Assembly: GCA_013399695.1 (NCBI GenBank)
Contig: VXAU01003165.1
Span: forward strand, 175,265 to 239,264
Direction: 5' to 3'
Length of the DNA stretch: 64,000 nt
DNA from: Formicarius rufipectus
Taxonomy: Eukaryota > Chordata > Aves > Passeriformes > Formicariidae
The position numbers were made by a program, and so were the translations under genes. The notes beneath the pieces were generated by a model, which saw only the letters and a list, made by a program, of their open reading frames with translations, was not told the origin of the DNA and did not search any database. Shown piece after piece: positions 50,728 to 63,985 of this stretch (position 1 is its first letter; each line of letters starts with the position of its first letter).

Positions 50728-51383
50728 CATAGGACTGGATCACGAGGAACTTCTCAAAATAAACCACAACAATTACAAAATATCCAGCCATGCTGAGTGG
50801 TGCTTGGATGCTCTCACCTGAAAGGTGACAGTGCAAGTAGTTATAGGGATGATGCCACCCAGAAGAGCTGTGCTAGAGCAGGAGAAAACATATGACTTAG
50901 GATAGCAAAAGTTCAACAGATACCCAAGGCATTTGTCTGTCAGTAAAAGCTGAAGTTCAACATGGATCTGTGCCCCAATTCTGTGATAACTGAGAGGTGC
51001 AAATGGAGGGGACCTGACAATTACCTTTAGTATGTTCCTGAACTCAAAAGGATGATGGATTTCCAAAACACACTGATGTAGTAAGGAAGAAAAATAAAGC
51101 ATACTCAGCATTAGAGTCCCAGTTACCTGAATAATAGACATTAATCACACAACAGGACACAGTTTTTCAAGTTGTAAAATAAGACAAACTCCCTAATTTC
51201 ACATACATCATGGGATCTATCGAGAATTCACTTCTGCTCATGCATTCCAAGAGACAGAGTATTTTCGGTTTCATGGTCTAAGAAGCAGATAAAAACAACA
51301 AAACTGTAGTTTGGAGGCCAATATTATGTCCAAATTAAATATGATCTCAGGCTGCTCCAGCATCTTGTTAACTGTGTATTGCA

Positions 51384-51409
51384 TAATCCATCAATCAGCT
51401 GATGGATTA
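51384..51409. repeat. Inverted repeat with perfect 10-base arms
   Basis: TAATCCATCA and its exact reverse complement TGATGGATTA are separated by six bases (atcagc). Each arm carries a TAATCC homeodomain core, and the left arm plus loop makes ATCAATCA (51,390-51,397). Confidence 0.9.
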
Positions 51410-53514
51410 CTTGTGGGACTGTATTTGTGAAAGCAGCCTCCCCCAAACCACTGCCCTTACTTGCAGGAGTCATCAGTGGGAAGAAAAGTAAAATCCAGGT
51501 TTTGATGTATACAACAGCAACTTAGCAAAATACTTCTCAGTAAGAAGCCTCTCTCTGCATTGATGTATCCCTTTCTCCAACTGCACTAGGTACAATTCCA
51601 GCTGCTTCATTACTCTTTATTGAAGCATTTTTGGTTGTCTGGTGGGCTTTGACATTTCCTTTGGTGTATTTTTAAATAGTGTTGGAGGGGAGAAAGCATT
51701 ATCTAGCTGGGCACCTCTTTCTTGCTTTGACTGGAGGGGCCAATTCACAGAATAAGACTTGAGACTTACTTGCTTCACCCAGTGTGAGTAGTTGTTTTCC
51801 TTTTCAGATTCACTCGGCAGTAGTTTCGTAAACAGAAAAAGAGTGAATGGCCTGGGACAAGCAGCAAAGTTCTTGTGCTGTAGATTCATTGCATTTTCGG
51901 CTGATTATAGAAAACAACCTATTTTAAAGTGTTTATAGGAAGCTATCAGAATTTCTTTTTGTTTATACTTTTCATTTATTTGGAAATTAATATAGTCCAC
52001 AGTGTGTATAAATGCCACAAACTTAAACCTGGCAAATGCATAGCACATGCTCTTGAGAAATACTGTAAAAGTCTCCCAAGGCTTTTTTTCACCCCCCACC
52101 TCCACCATCTAAAATCTGTATTGAATGAAGCATCTGGTTGCCATTCTTAACTCCCTGCAAAATGATTCAGAAATGACCCATTTCTCATTTCCAATAAGAA
52201 GACTTAATTCTATCTGTGTGGTACTGCAAAGCGAGCATAAATTCTCCAATCTCTTCCTACTTATATTATGGTAAATCAAGTGGCTTCAGTGCAACTAATC
52301 CTGATTTACTTCAGTGTAAGCCAGGAGAGACATAAGGGCTCTAGATTTCCTCACTGTTTGTTTTCATACAGTATTTTCTCCTTTTGATGGTTATCCATTA
52401 GCCTGTAAATCTTAGTGCTAAACTCATACAGCTGATTAATTCTTGAAGGGTTTGGCCTACTTTTAGCAATATACTTGAGCCAACTTCAGCAGTCTTATCT
52501 CCAGATCCCATGAGAAGGTGCTTGCCTGAAGAATTTAGACTCAGCTTTATAGCTGACCATCTCTGTAAACTGCCCTAATGTCTGACTGTGCACACCTTCA
52601 GGTGCTCACCAGCATACTATTCCAACATTTATATTCACAATTTCTCTAACTTCTTTCATTAAGCACAGTTAGCAACTCAAAATCCTTAGACTTTAGCATG
52701 GTACCTATGTAAATATTCCCAAGGGAAAGGACACACTCAAGAGGTTTCTGGGGGATTCTGAGGATCCCTCACCTTACTGCTCTTGAGGTAACATTTTGAC
52801 ACCTCCTAAGTGGAACAGATACCAGGCTGAAGCTCGAGCTTAATTGTTAATCAATTCAGATGCCAGTTAAGAGATTGTTTCATGAGTATGTCATCTGATT
52901 CCTACAGTAGTGTGGATGAAAAGTCCTAAAATGCCATTTTCTCTCTGCAGTGTATTAAAAAAAATATTAGAAGCATGATACCATCAGAATTGTCCCCCCT
53001 GCCTCATCAAGCCTTTAAGTTACAACTTGCTCAAGGGTTTTAGAAAGTTGATAACCCTCAATCATTACAAGGTAATGTGTTTGCATCTAATAGTTTTTCA
53101 TTAAAGAGTGATACCACTAGAGATTTAATGGTTTAAAAATACTGGCTATTTTGATCAACTAACAAGTATAACATCCCTGTAAAGCCTTCCCATGAGTACA
53201 AATGTCCCTAAAGTGTCAACTGCTGTACATAACATTATTTTTATGTAGGAAACTGAAATTAGTGCATAACAAAACATCAGTCTTACATCCCTCTGCTCAT
53301 AAATTTCTAGATTATGTAGTAGTCTGTCCTTACACAGTTGACATGATTTTTTTCCACCTGAATTATTTAAAATACTACAGAGCATTCCTAGAGCTGTATT
53401 ACCTCAGCCTTCCCAAATCCTGTGACACAATTCCTTTAAGCAGGAATACACTACATCATTCTTTTGCTATCACTACTGAATTTAGACAGCATTATTCCCT
53501 TTCTATTGTGCGGC

Positions 53515-53605
53515 ATAAGAAATTAAGTGAATTGTCTAAAATCATACACCAAGCAAGATGTACAGCCAGGACTTTATTTTGGAATTCTTCATTCCCTATT
53601 CTTCT
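53515..53605 (+). mobile_element. MIR-like ancient SINE remnant
   Basis: TTAAGTGAATTGTCTAAAAT followed by CATACACCAAGCAAGATGTACAGCCAGGA-type sequence lines up almost without gaps with the MIR segment TTAAGTAACTTGCCCAAGGT...CACACAGC..AGTAAGTGGCAGAGCCGGGA. Roughly two thirds of positions match by eye over about 55 bases. The head and the earlier core are not recognisable. Confidence 0.6.
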
Positions 53606-53794
53606 AACGCAAGTAGAATAGCATGAGAAGGACACAAGCTTTAGCAATGTAACCTTTCCATGCCATTTTACTTAAAAATTATTGTTAATTCTGTCTTTGC
53701 ATAGGGTTGTTATTGAATGATGTCTACTGCTTTTCCATTCCTGAGACACTTGCCTATCACCTACCATGACAGGAAATTAAAACTATTTATAATT

Positions 53795-53842
53795 CGCAAA
53801 GTGCTTTGGGGCTTCTGGGGATCAAAGGTACATTGGAAATGG
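53795..53842 (+). repeat. Ancient LINE/SINE tail-like motif
   Basis: CGCAAAGTGCTTTGGGGCTT, then a short C/T/G segment, then GGGGATCAAAGGTACATTGG resembles the AAAGCGCTTTGGG ... GAAAGGCGCTATAT tail shared by old vertebrate LINE/SINE families. It lies about 190 bases after the MIR-like remnant, in the same orientation as written. Confidence 0.42.
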
Positions 53843-56800
53843 AAAGTATTTCATAATTTTAACTGAACATCCTAGCTTCAGAGTTGTTTCTCTCTGCAAG
53901 TAATAAATTAGCATTTCCTCTTCTAGTTGCTGTCTTTTGGTCTCTGCTATCTTTAATGTGAATTTGCAACTGTCAAAATGAGTAATATGCAGCATCAATT
54001 TAAACCCAGCTTTTCGATAAGTTCAGCATAATAGTTTCATTTTGTCTCGATTCTGTTGATTGCTATTAAATTCTGGATTGTTTTAAACTCTCTGAGACCA
54101 TCTTTGAAGTATGAATTATAAACTGTAGGCATTTATTAGAATTCAGCTTGAGATAGAATACTCATTTAGCTGGAAAACTTTTCTTTCTGTCCTTTGCACT
54201 TGATACAGAAGAGGTGAAGGAAATATAATTTGCCATTTAAGAAAGTATAATGTTTAAAGAAGCAGCTTTATAAGTTATTATAGATTAGAAAAGAAATAAA
54301 AGAACCTTCACAAACAGCATGGGTGGAGGTGAAGAACCACACACAACTTGCTTTCTGGCCATCTACACAATTCATGACTGGTCAAAGACATTGGAAGAGA
54401 AATGATTTGAAAACATGAAGCTCAGAATAACAACTCCTCCCATTCACAAAATAAACTTTCCTCTAAGTTGGAAATGGAAAATGAATTCATCAATTCTTGC
54501 AAGTCAAAAGATTTTTATAATAATATGGCTTACAACACACTCCCTAAGAAACTTGTTATTTCTGTGTGACTATATGCTCTAATGGATCAGAGCTAGGTGT
54601 GGTGTTTGACAGTAACATCCCACATAAACCCTCTCCCCTCTTTCTTTTAAGTATTTGTTATTCCAAATGCTTATTGATACTCAGAATAAACAGCAACATC
54701 CATAGGTTTTCTCCACTGACACAGACACTTTTCACAGGCTCAGCTATTTATGATATTGTGCAAAAAAAAATCCTTGCCTCTCTGCTTTGCAAAATATGAA
54801 ATACTTAAATCACTGAGATCAATATCAGAAATGGACGGAGAAAACAATGCCTAGAAGTAGATTAACGTCAGGCTTGAAAAAACAAAATTGAGACTAAAAT
54901 TACAATTCAGACTGGATGATACTGAAATCTTGTGGGCCGTTCTTTTGATTTTTTTTTTCTTCAAGAGCATGGATGATCATGTAAGATCATCTGAAGGGTG
55001 TTTATAGCATGCTTGACAAATAGATTCAGAGGTTTTTTAACATCTTGTTACTTTATATATTCTCCCTCGAGAAACCATCCAATATGCGAATTTCTATCTG
55101 AGTTCTATGCAAATATTAAGCAACTATTATTTAAGCCAGATGAAGATACTCAGTCTCTTCTTTTTAATCTAAATCCTATTTTTAAGTGTCTGACTTTTTA
55201 TTCGTCAATCTAAACATCATATTTTCTATTCCAACTGAAGTCATCACTAGTGTTGATAAACTGATTACTGAGTCTTCTTGATCAAAGACCAAATGGTAAC
55301 CAAATTGCTACCAAACGTATACTGGCTTCCATTTTTAATTTTTCTTTCAAGGACACCAACAATTTCATCAGAATGATTCATTAACAATTCCTTAGTCCTA
55401 GTACAAGTCTTGAGTTTCTTGCTTCCCTAATCTGGAGCAATATCCTGTATTTCCTCCAAACCTATAAAAAGGAAGGATACAGCCTTGGCTTCTGGCCAGC
55501 TTCATCTTGGCCTTGATTCTAATATTGCAGGTGAAACGTCATTTTATAGCTGGACAGTTATTTGTGCTTGAAATTACATGTCTCAATCATCTGGTAGAAT
55601 CACCGATGTAACCTTTGGCATAGGTGCAATCCCAGCATGAATCAGTCATCTTCAATATGATTAAAATGCAAATACCTGAATATCCCGGTAATATTTCCAA
55701 GTAAACAACGCACTCAGTAAGGAAAACTAGGAAGTTTTCACACCAGTGAGGTATGTCAATTTAAGGAAATGCATAGACATAAGATTTAAGTAAACTGGGG
55801 GGAAAATGGCAAAATATTACACTTCCAGGGCCTCAAAGCCCCTGAGATGAAATGGACAATATATAAGTAATATATAGATACAAAGAGATAAGGAGAGTGA
55901 TGAAGCTAAAGGTATGATATGGTCTTCTGCCCAAAGTATGTATAAACCTCTGTTCCAGTTTTCATCTATCCCTCCCTGCTATCCATGGTCTCAGTTATTT
56001 TTCCTGTTCCTTTTTTATTCCATCTCAGCTTGACATTATTTTCCCCTCTTTCCATTCTGATGTTCTTAACCTTTAGTCCCTGACTTCAGCACAGTAAGTC
56101 TAGTGTGACATCTAGTTTATCTCTTCTAAATAATCTCTCTTTAAAAAAAAAGTATTTCATAAAAATAGCATTGAGATTCCCTTCCCCTCCTGAACAATAA
56201 GTTGATCTGGCAGAGGACTTCTGGAGAGGCTATTTCATTATTAAATTGAGACAACTACCTTAGATGGAAGTGGCAAAGTAAAAATGGATGATTCATAAAT
56301 AGCTGTGCATGCACACAATTCAAATCTGGGGCTTCCTGTGGTGATGGTATTTATTGTTTTCAAATCTAAGCATTCGTGCAATGGATAGTGAAGCCAGAAA
56401 ACTGAGCTTAAAAAGTCATTTTAGATTTGTCCACTTTTGCCAGACAAGTTTGAATTCTGTTTGGAAGCTTTCTGCACGGTGATAAGATGCCATTGCCTTC
56501 CCTTTTGTTTTTCGTCTCTCCTTCCTCACCCCAGCACAGAAGGCAATCAAGAGACTGAGGAGAAACAAACTAGAGAGACAGAGGAGGAGGATTTCCTCAA
56601 GAGACAGGGAAGACAGAGGTTGTGGTTTCTACTCTCCTGCCTAGTAAATTACATTCCAAAAGCATTGTGAAATCTCACCTATTTCTGAAGTGGAAACCTT
56701 ACCTGTGGGTCTGCCTCACTGGTCTCAGCCCCAGCCCAATCTCAGTACCTTTAATATAGAGCCCACTCTTGTTCTTGAGCATAGCCAGGACTGTTGACTT

Positions 56801-59730
56801 CCTCTCAGCAGGAACTGGACTGTGACCATGTCTAGTAGCAACAAATATCAGAATGAATGCCAAAATGCTGCTTATGTTCCCCACAATGCTGATGAAGAAA
56901 ATGGAGAAATGGCATGCCATCAGGACCATTCAGCCACAGAAAAAGTATGTTTCTTTATTCATTGCTCAGAAACCCAGATTTACACTGACGTCAGAACAGC
57001 AATGAATCCCAGCATGCTACTGGAAGCTGTGAGGGTTTTAAAGCCTCCTGGCTCCCAAGAGTCAAACTGCTTCCCTGGACTCTGTTGGGCCCAGACACAA
57101 CTGGGGAAGCAGAACAGAAGCCTTCTTACAGGGCTCCTGATATGTGTACCCTGCTGCCAGGTCAGATAAGGCTTTATGCCACTGAGAACACTTTGCGGGC
57201 AAAAGTCGGATTTGTTGGGTTGACATGACACAGGCCACTCTGTTTTCCATAGAAGACAGCAACTGGAAACCGAGCAGAGAATTACACAGAGCTGTAATGA
57301 CTGTGTACACTGTGCAACATTCATCATTGGTATTGAAGACTGACTGAGACCATAATAAATACATGACTATTTGATATACGTCCTCAAAAAGGTCATCCAG
57401 AAGCAAGCATATCATGGGAAGCCCCTCCTGGCATGAAGAGCAAGACCAGCCAAATTGTTTTAACTCACCAGTATATTTTTAGAGTTCATTTAAAACATTT
57501 TGTCATGTATGTTCTCTTTTACAGAATGATACATCACCACTGACAGTCAGTGCATACTGTTTTCATAGCCTAGCTTTCAAAAATATTATGAACAAATATC
57601 ACAGTGGTATTGTTATAATGAATTACAGTGATGTGTTTCCTGAGAGAGTGCCAATGACTGGTTTATATCCTCCATGATGTTTCTGTCATAAGAAACGTGG
57701 CACAAATCTTTTCCCAAGGTTTAGCAGAATGTTTAGAGCAATAATGTCACACATTTTTTTTCTTTAAACAGTTTTTTCTAAGCCTTGATGTACAGCCTTT
57801 TAAAATTTTATTTTAATATGGTCAATGATCTAACAACACTTACTGCGTTTGAAGTTGCTTTATTGTAATCTGGAAATAATTTTTGTTTGACTCTCACCAA
57901 CAGCCAAACATAATAAAAGATGTATAAGCCAAACAATGTTACACAGAGGCTCTCAGGACTACATGAGGTTCTCATACCACCGTACAGTCCTGCAGTATCA
58001 GAGTCCTGCAGACAAGCAGAGAAGGAAGCACTGAGCCCTCCACATCTGCTGGTAGCTGATCTGGGAGGCAAAGAACATCTAGCAATGCTGCAGAGAACCC
58101 TCTTCAGGTTCCTGTTTGAACACCTGTCCATTACAGGCTGGGTAGAAGCTTCAAGCTTTCCCTGAGGGTGTTTTGCTCCCAGTAACTAGGCATTGTCCAT
58201 GCACTAGTATCAATGCCTTGCTAGCCCCCAACAACCTTCCCAGCTGAACCGCTCCCTCAGGAATGATATGCCAGCAGGCACCCTTAGAAAAACATGGCTA
58301 GATGAACATGAAATTCTTTTTATAAGATCTGTAGGGGGGAAAATGTCATATGTTTGCCAGCTGCTCATCTTGATATAGGCTTGTAGTTGGAGCTATTAAA
58401 AACACAGGATCTTTAACTTTTTCTTTTACGTGGTTTTTAATCTAGCCTACCCCGTGAGAACAAAAGTTCATTTAACTCCAGCTGTGTTCCACCACATTCA
58501 TTTCAATAATGTTTGGTCTACTGAACATACAGAATTAAGTACCTGTGTGTTCTGAAGTGGCATAGATATTTTGTCTCAGGCTCTCAGATGATCTGCACAA
58601 AAACATACTACGGGGGGAGGATTATATGCAAATGTATATCTGGCCATAGCTGAAAAGGCAACATTTGCTAACAGATATACTGCACAGTATGGTAGGCATT
58701 TTTCAACACACTGAGTAAGATAGAATAGCCATTGCCTTTACAATTTTGCAACTCTGCCTGACACATTAAATGTTGCCTTTACAATAGTAATCCATCCATA
58801 TGGTTTCTAAATGCTCTTTCAGTATCCCAAAGAGTTTTTGATCTCACAATGCTCCTTTTGCTTCCCACACAAAGATATTTCTCTCACTAAAGACCAAAAA
58901 ACCCAACCCTGCCCCAAAATCAAATGCAAGCAAGAACATTTCCAGAATGATAAGAAGATCAAAAGTAGTGAGTGAAAACAAAAAACTCTTTGCCTAAAAG
59001 AAGGGAAAACCCTAAGGGGCCCAGAGCCACATTTTTTTAATGTGACAAGCACTTAGAAGTGTAATTGATGGGGCAGTTAACATGGCTCTTGACCAAAACA
59101 GCTCATATGCGATAGCAATGTCACATTAACATGCCAAAAATCATGCTAATAAGTATACCATGAAATCACAACTACTTCATAAAGTAGGAGAAAAAAGATC
59201 CCCTGTGTTAGTAAATCTATTCAAAGTTTAAGTTTAAAGGGCTATATCGTGATTTCAGATTATTCCTACAAACAGACACAATAAATTTTCAAAACCTCCC
59301 TCTTTTCGGCTGTATTAGGCTATGCTACCTTTGCTACAAATACGATAAAGGAAATTGTCTACAGTCCAGGTTTACAGTGGAAACCAATTGCTTCCCACAC
59401 CAGGGAGAGGCCCGACCAGGTCATTTATCAGAAATCACTAATGCCTAAAGCCATGGGTCACTTTTCAACCCAAAGGATAATAGTTTTTCCTTTCAACTAC
59501 AAATTCCCGTCTAGACATGCTTTAGGATGCCTTTTGAAACGTCTTTTTGCTAAAAGTGTGCTCCAGTGTCAGTTACCCTCATCCGAGGCTTCTTCACATG
59601 AACCCAGAGCCACCTGCCTCTCACAGGCAGTAGGAAAGCCTGAAACAGGCAGAGTTCCTTGATGCATGATTTTTTTTTTGCTGGATGGTATTCACTGATT
59701 CTCTTTCTGACATCTAGAGCACTTGTAATT

Positions 59731-59751
59731 AATATATATATACACACACAA
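59731..59751 (+). repeat. Compound TA/CA microsatellite
   Basis: An alternating TA run passes directly into CACACACA. Confidence 0.85.
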
Positions 59752-60645
59752 CTTGGTATTATTTTGCCTTGTAAATTCTGTTTACTACATAAGTTTGATG
59801 CATAATGAAGCAGAAGAACAAACACACACATACTTACAATGAAGGTGTGGCTCTACAGGTGTTCTGTTTGCTCCTGTAGGGTGTGGCAAGCTCCAGAAAA
59901 ACATATGGAAAGATAGTTGCTGTCACAAACACTAGAGAGCCAAGCTCTATCAAGCCACACATGCTGCAAGTTGACAGTCTCTCCTGACAACGTTTACTGG
60001 TTACCTTATGTCATGCAAGAACTTTGGGCACACCATAGTTACTAAGATTAATTTTCAGTATCTGTAGCCTTCTGAGACAGTTTGCTACTAATTACAAAGC
60101 TTACATTTATTACAGGTGCATGGGGTCACTGTTGATATTTCAGCTCTTAATGGCCTTTCTTCAAGTACACACCAGAGCACAGCATGTCTCTGTTGTTCAG
60201 CGCCACACAGACCTCAAACCACCAGTGGAGCCAGCCATCAGCCATCAGAGACAAATTCACTAGTTGCAACCAAATTTCCTACTGTATCTTAACAGCTGCT
60301 ACACAGAAAAGCATCAGGAGTGAGTACCCAGTTGTTCTTTACTAAATGACTTCAAAAAGTTTAAAATTGCACCTCACTACCTCCAACCTGGAAGCAGTTT
60401 GAGGTGACTTAGAGTAACCTGAAGTCTGTGCCTTTCCCTGAACCCTGCAAAGCAGAGCTCAGGGATGCTGACAAGACAGTGCAAGCTCCTTCTGCCCCAC
60501 TTTTCTTCCCTCTCCTACAGACTGTAATCTGCAGAAGCTGTCAGTCCTGCAATTTGTGTGAACATTAATTTCATGGAAAGATAGCAATTCTAGCTTAGAG
60601 TGGCTCATCTCTCCAGGCTACATACTAGTTAAACTAAATGACTAT

Positions 60646-60658
60646 ACATATATATATA
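60646..60658. repeat. Short TA microsatellite
   Basis: An alternating TA run (catatatatatat). Confidence 0.75.
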
Positions 60659-63600
60659 AAACTCTCAGATACAGCATATGATAGTTGCAAATATTTTATG
60701 AATCATGACTAGCTTGGAAAAAAAGAATAAAGATGAAAGTAGTGAAAACAGTGACTGAAAACTTTATGACAGAACATGATGAATTTGATTAGTTATGATT
60801 AATGGGGGTCACATTTTGTCCCTTGTAAATAGTTGAGTAATTGCTGTAAATCCATGAAAATATTCACAAAAAGTGAAAGGTTTTAGCACGAACATCAACC
60901 CACACAGGAAATACGTAATGCATTACTACAGAGCTGTTCAAAACCTAAATTTCTTACAGCTTGAGATACAACATTTTCCCTTCAATTTCTGGCATCATCA
61001 TCCACTTCTTTACCCAAACATGATCACAAAGTAACCCTCTGGCAACTAAAACTCCAGCTTTGTGAAAATTATTATTAAAGAAGCATGCACACATCATTAG
61101 CAACTCTGAAGTGATTTTTTAAAATGTAAAACTATGTTCATTGATCTAATAACAGTACTAATGTATCAGCTCATAATAGCTGGGGCTAAAATGAGGATGT
61201 GTCATCTTGAAAAGGGCCTTCAGTGTTTGAACAGTGATACAAATGTCTGCACTGAGTTTCATTTGGTTACAGAAAGCAGGAGACAACCGAGATTTCTTTA
61301 TCACAAAAGGGTCTCCATGATGTCACACTCAAAACATGATCAAACTGTTTGCAGCAGGGAGAAATTCAAGTGTGTCCCCAGACCCTGGAGACCACTTCTC
61401 TGCCCCTGCCACACATCCAGTTGTCCACCAGCCTGCTGGCCCTCAGGAAAAGCCCTTGCACAGCTTGTCATAGATCTAATACCCATGGCGACTATACCTG
61501 CTTAGGCTGAAAATGCATTTCCCTTTCCAATGCAGAAAAGCTGAATTTTAATCTCCTGCCACCTTACCTAAAGGGTCTTCATAGACTTTTCAGGTAGACT
61601 TCATGATTAAAGTGTTTTAGCTCCAACTCAGGAACTGACTGCTTATCCAGAGCCCCAGTGGTGATTTAACACCCTCCCAGAAGTTGCATTTGAATTCTTC
61701 CAACTTAAAATGTAACATGACTGCTGCTAAAAACTGAAGATGCAGCATGGTGTATTTATCAAAGTCATTTCTGTATTTGATGAATACTGCCAAGCTGTGC
61801 AAGCTACATTATCGAACTGTATCAGCCTTAAGTTAAAAATATCAACCAGAAAATGCCAGACACAGGGTATAAGAATGTTCCCTCTTGCTGCATATTTACT
61901 CAATTAGCTCTGCAGACAAGGGCATAAATGACCCATAGGGAGTATCTTTCAGCTGTTAAGCAAAACGCAGTTTGGTTTACCAAGTACTAAAGGTTTTGAT
62001 GTTTTGAAAGCCATTTTGTCTTCAGAGACTCTCTAATGAAAATCTGAAAACATTTGCATTGCTTTAAAATAACTTCTGAGATTTGATGTTTTATTCTTCC
62101 AGTATGGATAATGGTGTAAGTTTTCAAAGTAAATAAAAAAAAATCCCATTAGCAATGAAATACAATGTCACTTGGAACAAAAAAGTACCATGTTTCTTCT
62201 TGAAAAGGTCCAGTTTTATTCCTTTATCTTCATCTGACTTGCCAAAACTGTACCAAAAATTCTCCTTTCCACGCTGAAAACCAAATAATTTGCCCTTTTT
62301 TCTTGTTCTTCAAAGCATTTTTTAAAAAAAAGGACACTTTCCTCCTCAGTATCCCTTGACTATGGTCAATCTCTAATTTTCTGCAGAGATGCCTTGAATA
62401 GATCTTTGCTTCAAACCTGCTGTTGCTTCTGCTTGCACAAGCCAGGGCAGGCTGGCAGATAACTAAATTAATGTCCCCTGACATTGCAACACTGTCAGCC
62501 CAGAGTCTGTTATTTGGAAGGCACTGCCCAAGGCTAATGCCTGGCAATCTGGGCATGAGTCTCTCTCGTATGAGCAAACACACTACTGTTATTACCCGGT
62601 GGTGTTGCATTATTAGCTGCACTGGGAAGCTAATGAAATAAATTTTAGTAATTAAATGGATCCAAATATTCCATGTTGTCACCTTAATACACAGTGTAAG
62701 TCTTTGTCACTGTATCCTCTCAGGATGCCTTTTCACTAGAAGACAATTGTCAAAGATAAGAAGAATTAGCTAGAAGTAGACGACTATTTTTTCCACACAC
62801 AGATTCCTGTTCCTGATGCCCAAAAAGACTTCATGTTAATGTCTGTCAGGTGAGAAGACAGGAATTTTCACCAAATACCCAGGTTGCAGGGGAAAAATCT
62901 GTAGTCACAACACATTTTGGCACCATGTTTTAAACACATTGTGAAGGTTAAAAATCAGACTGCTGAAAAGGAGCTAGGTAGGACTCTAACAGTAACATTC
63001 TATAAAAGGCCATGCACAAGACAGGAAATCCGGAGTGCCAGGGCATGAAAGACATAGCACTGTAGACAATAGGCAGTTATCTACACTGGGAACCAGGTAG
63101 CTGCTCAAAACAGGAGAAACTTGTGCAGGAGGGATGGGCTGCTTGTTCATCATGAAACTCAGCACATCTCTATGAAAAGCTAAAACAGCGATTAAGAATC
63201 AAACCTAGAACGAGGGGACAAGTCAATACAGGTAGAAACACAATTCAGACTGAGGCAACCTATGAAGTGGTCATAACTAGAGTACAACACATTTCTGAAA
63301 GAGTCAGGAAGAAAGTAAGCAGCACATGGTCAGTGAGTAAGGAAGGATAAAATAGGCTGCCTACCATGCCAGCTGGATTGAAGAGGAAATAATAAGCAAT
63401 GGTGTAAGAACAATACTTGGAAGTTCTTCTGCATTAATACTAGAGGTTGGAAAAGCTGGAGAGGGAGCTAAAAGGCTTGGCATCAAATAGACAATCCTGA
63501 TAAAACAGGCTTCTTAGAGTGTGAGGGAAAGAGGATAAGATGCGGTATTACCTGCTTGATGGGAATGATGAAATAGGACACACACATCATGAGAGGCACT

Positions 63601-63985
63601 GTATGTGAAGGATATTACACAGTGGCACAGCATAGAAAAAGTTACAGGGGAAAAAGAAGCACAAACCTTGTGAGTGAAAAGAACAGACAATAATAACAAC
63701 AGCATAGCTGTGCCACCAACCTCTGATTGGGGCAATGCCAGAATCACTCAGGGAAAACTTAATGAAATAATACAAGCTAAAAATTTAGGTCAGGTACAAA
63801 TTCAGAGAGACTACAATTAACCTCACCTGACTGAGTAAAAGGTGCATTAAGACACAAAAATCTACTTTTTTTGACACAAACACTTCATACTTAAAAACCT
63901 TATTGGAGTTGGATTCAGCTGGTACACAGGACAACAGGGAGAGGTGTTCTAAATAAGTGATCACCATACACCTCAGGTTAGAACT

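Larger units (their letters stand above)
44691..53514. other. Gene-free stretch with candidate regulatory blocks
   Basis: No supported gene. It contains a short direct repeat (45,035-45,076), a motif-dense block (46,000-46,260), a G10 run (49,235-49,244), a GTG microsatellite (50,711-50,727) and a perfect-arm inverted repeat (51,384-51,409). The rest is AT-rich, unassigned DNA. Confidence 0.55.

Noticed and set aside
41953..58633. Four perfect POU octamers ATGCAAAT (41,953; 55,107; 55,666; 58,626)
   Set aside because: In 64 kb of AT-rich DNA a few copies on two strands are expected by chance, and they are not clustered.
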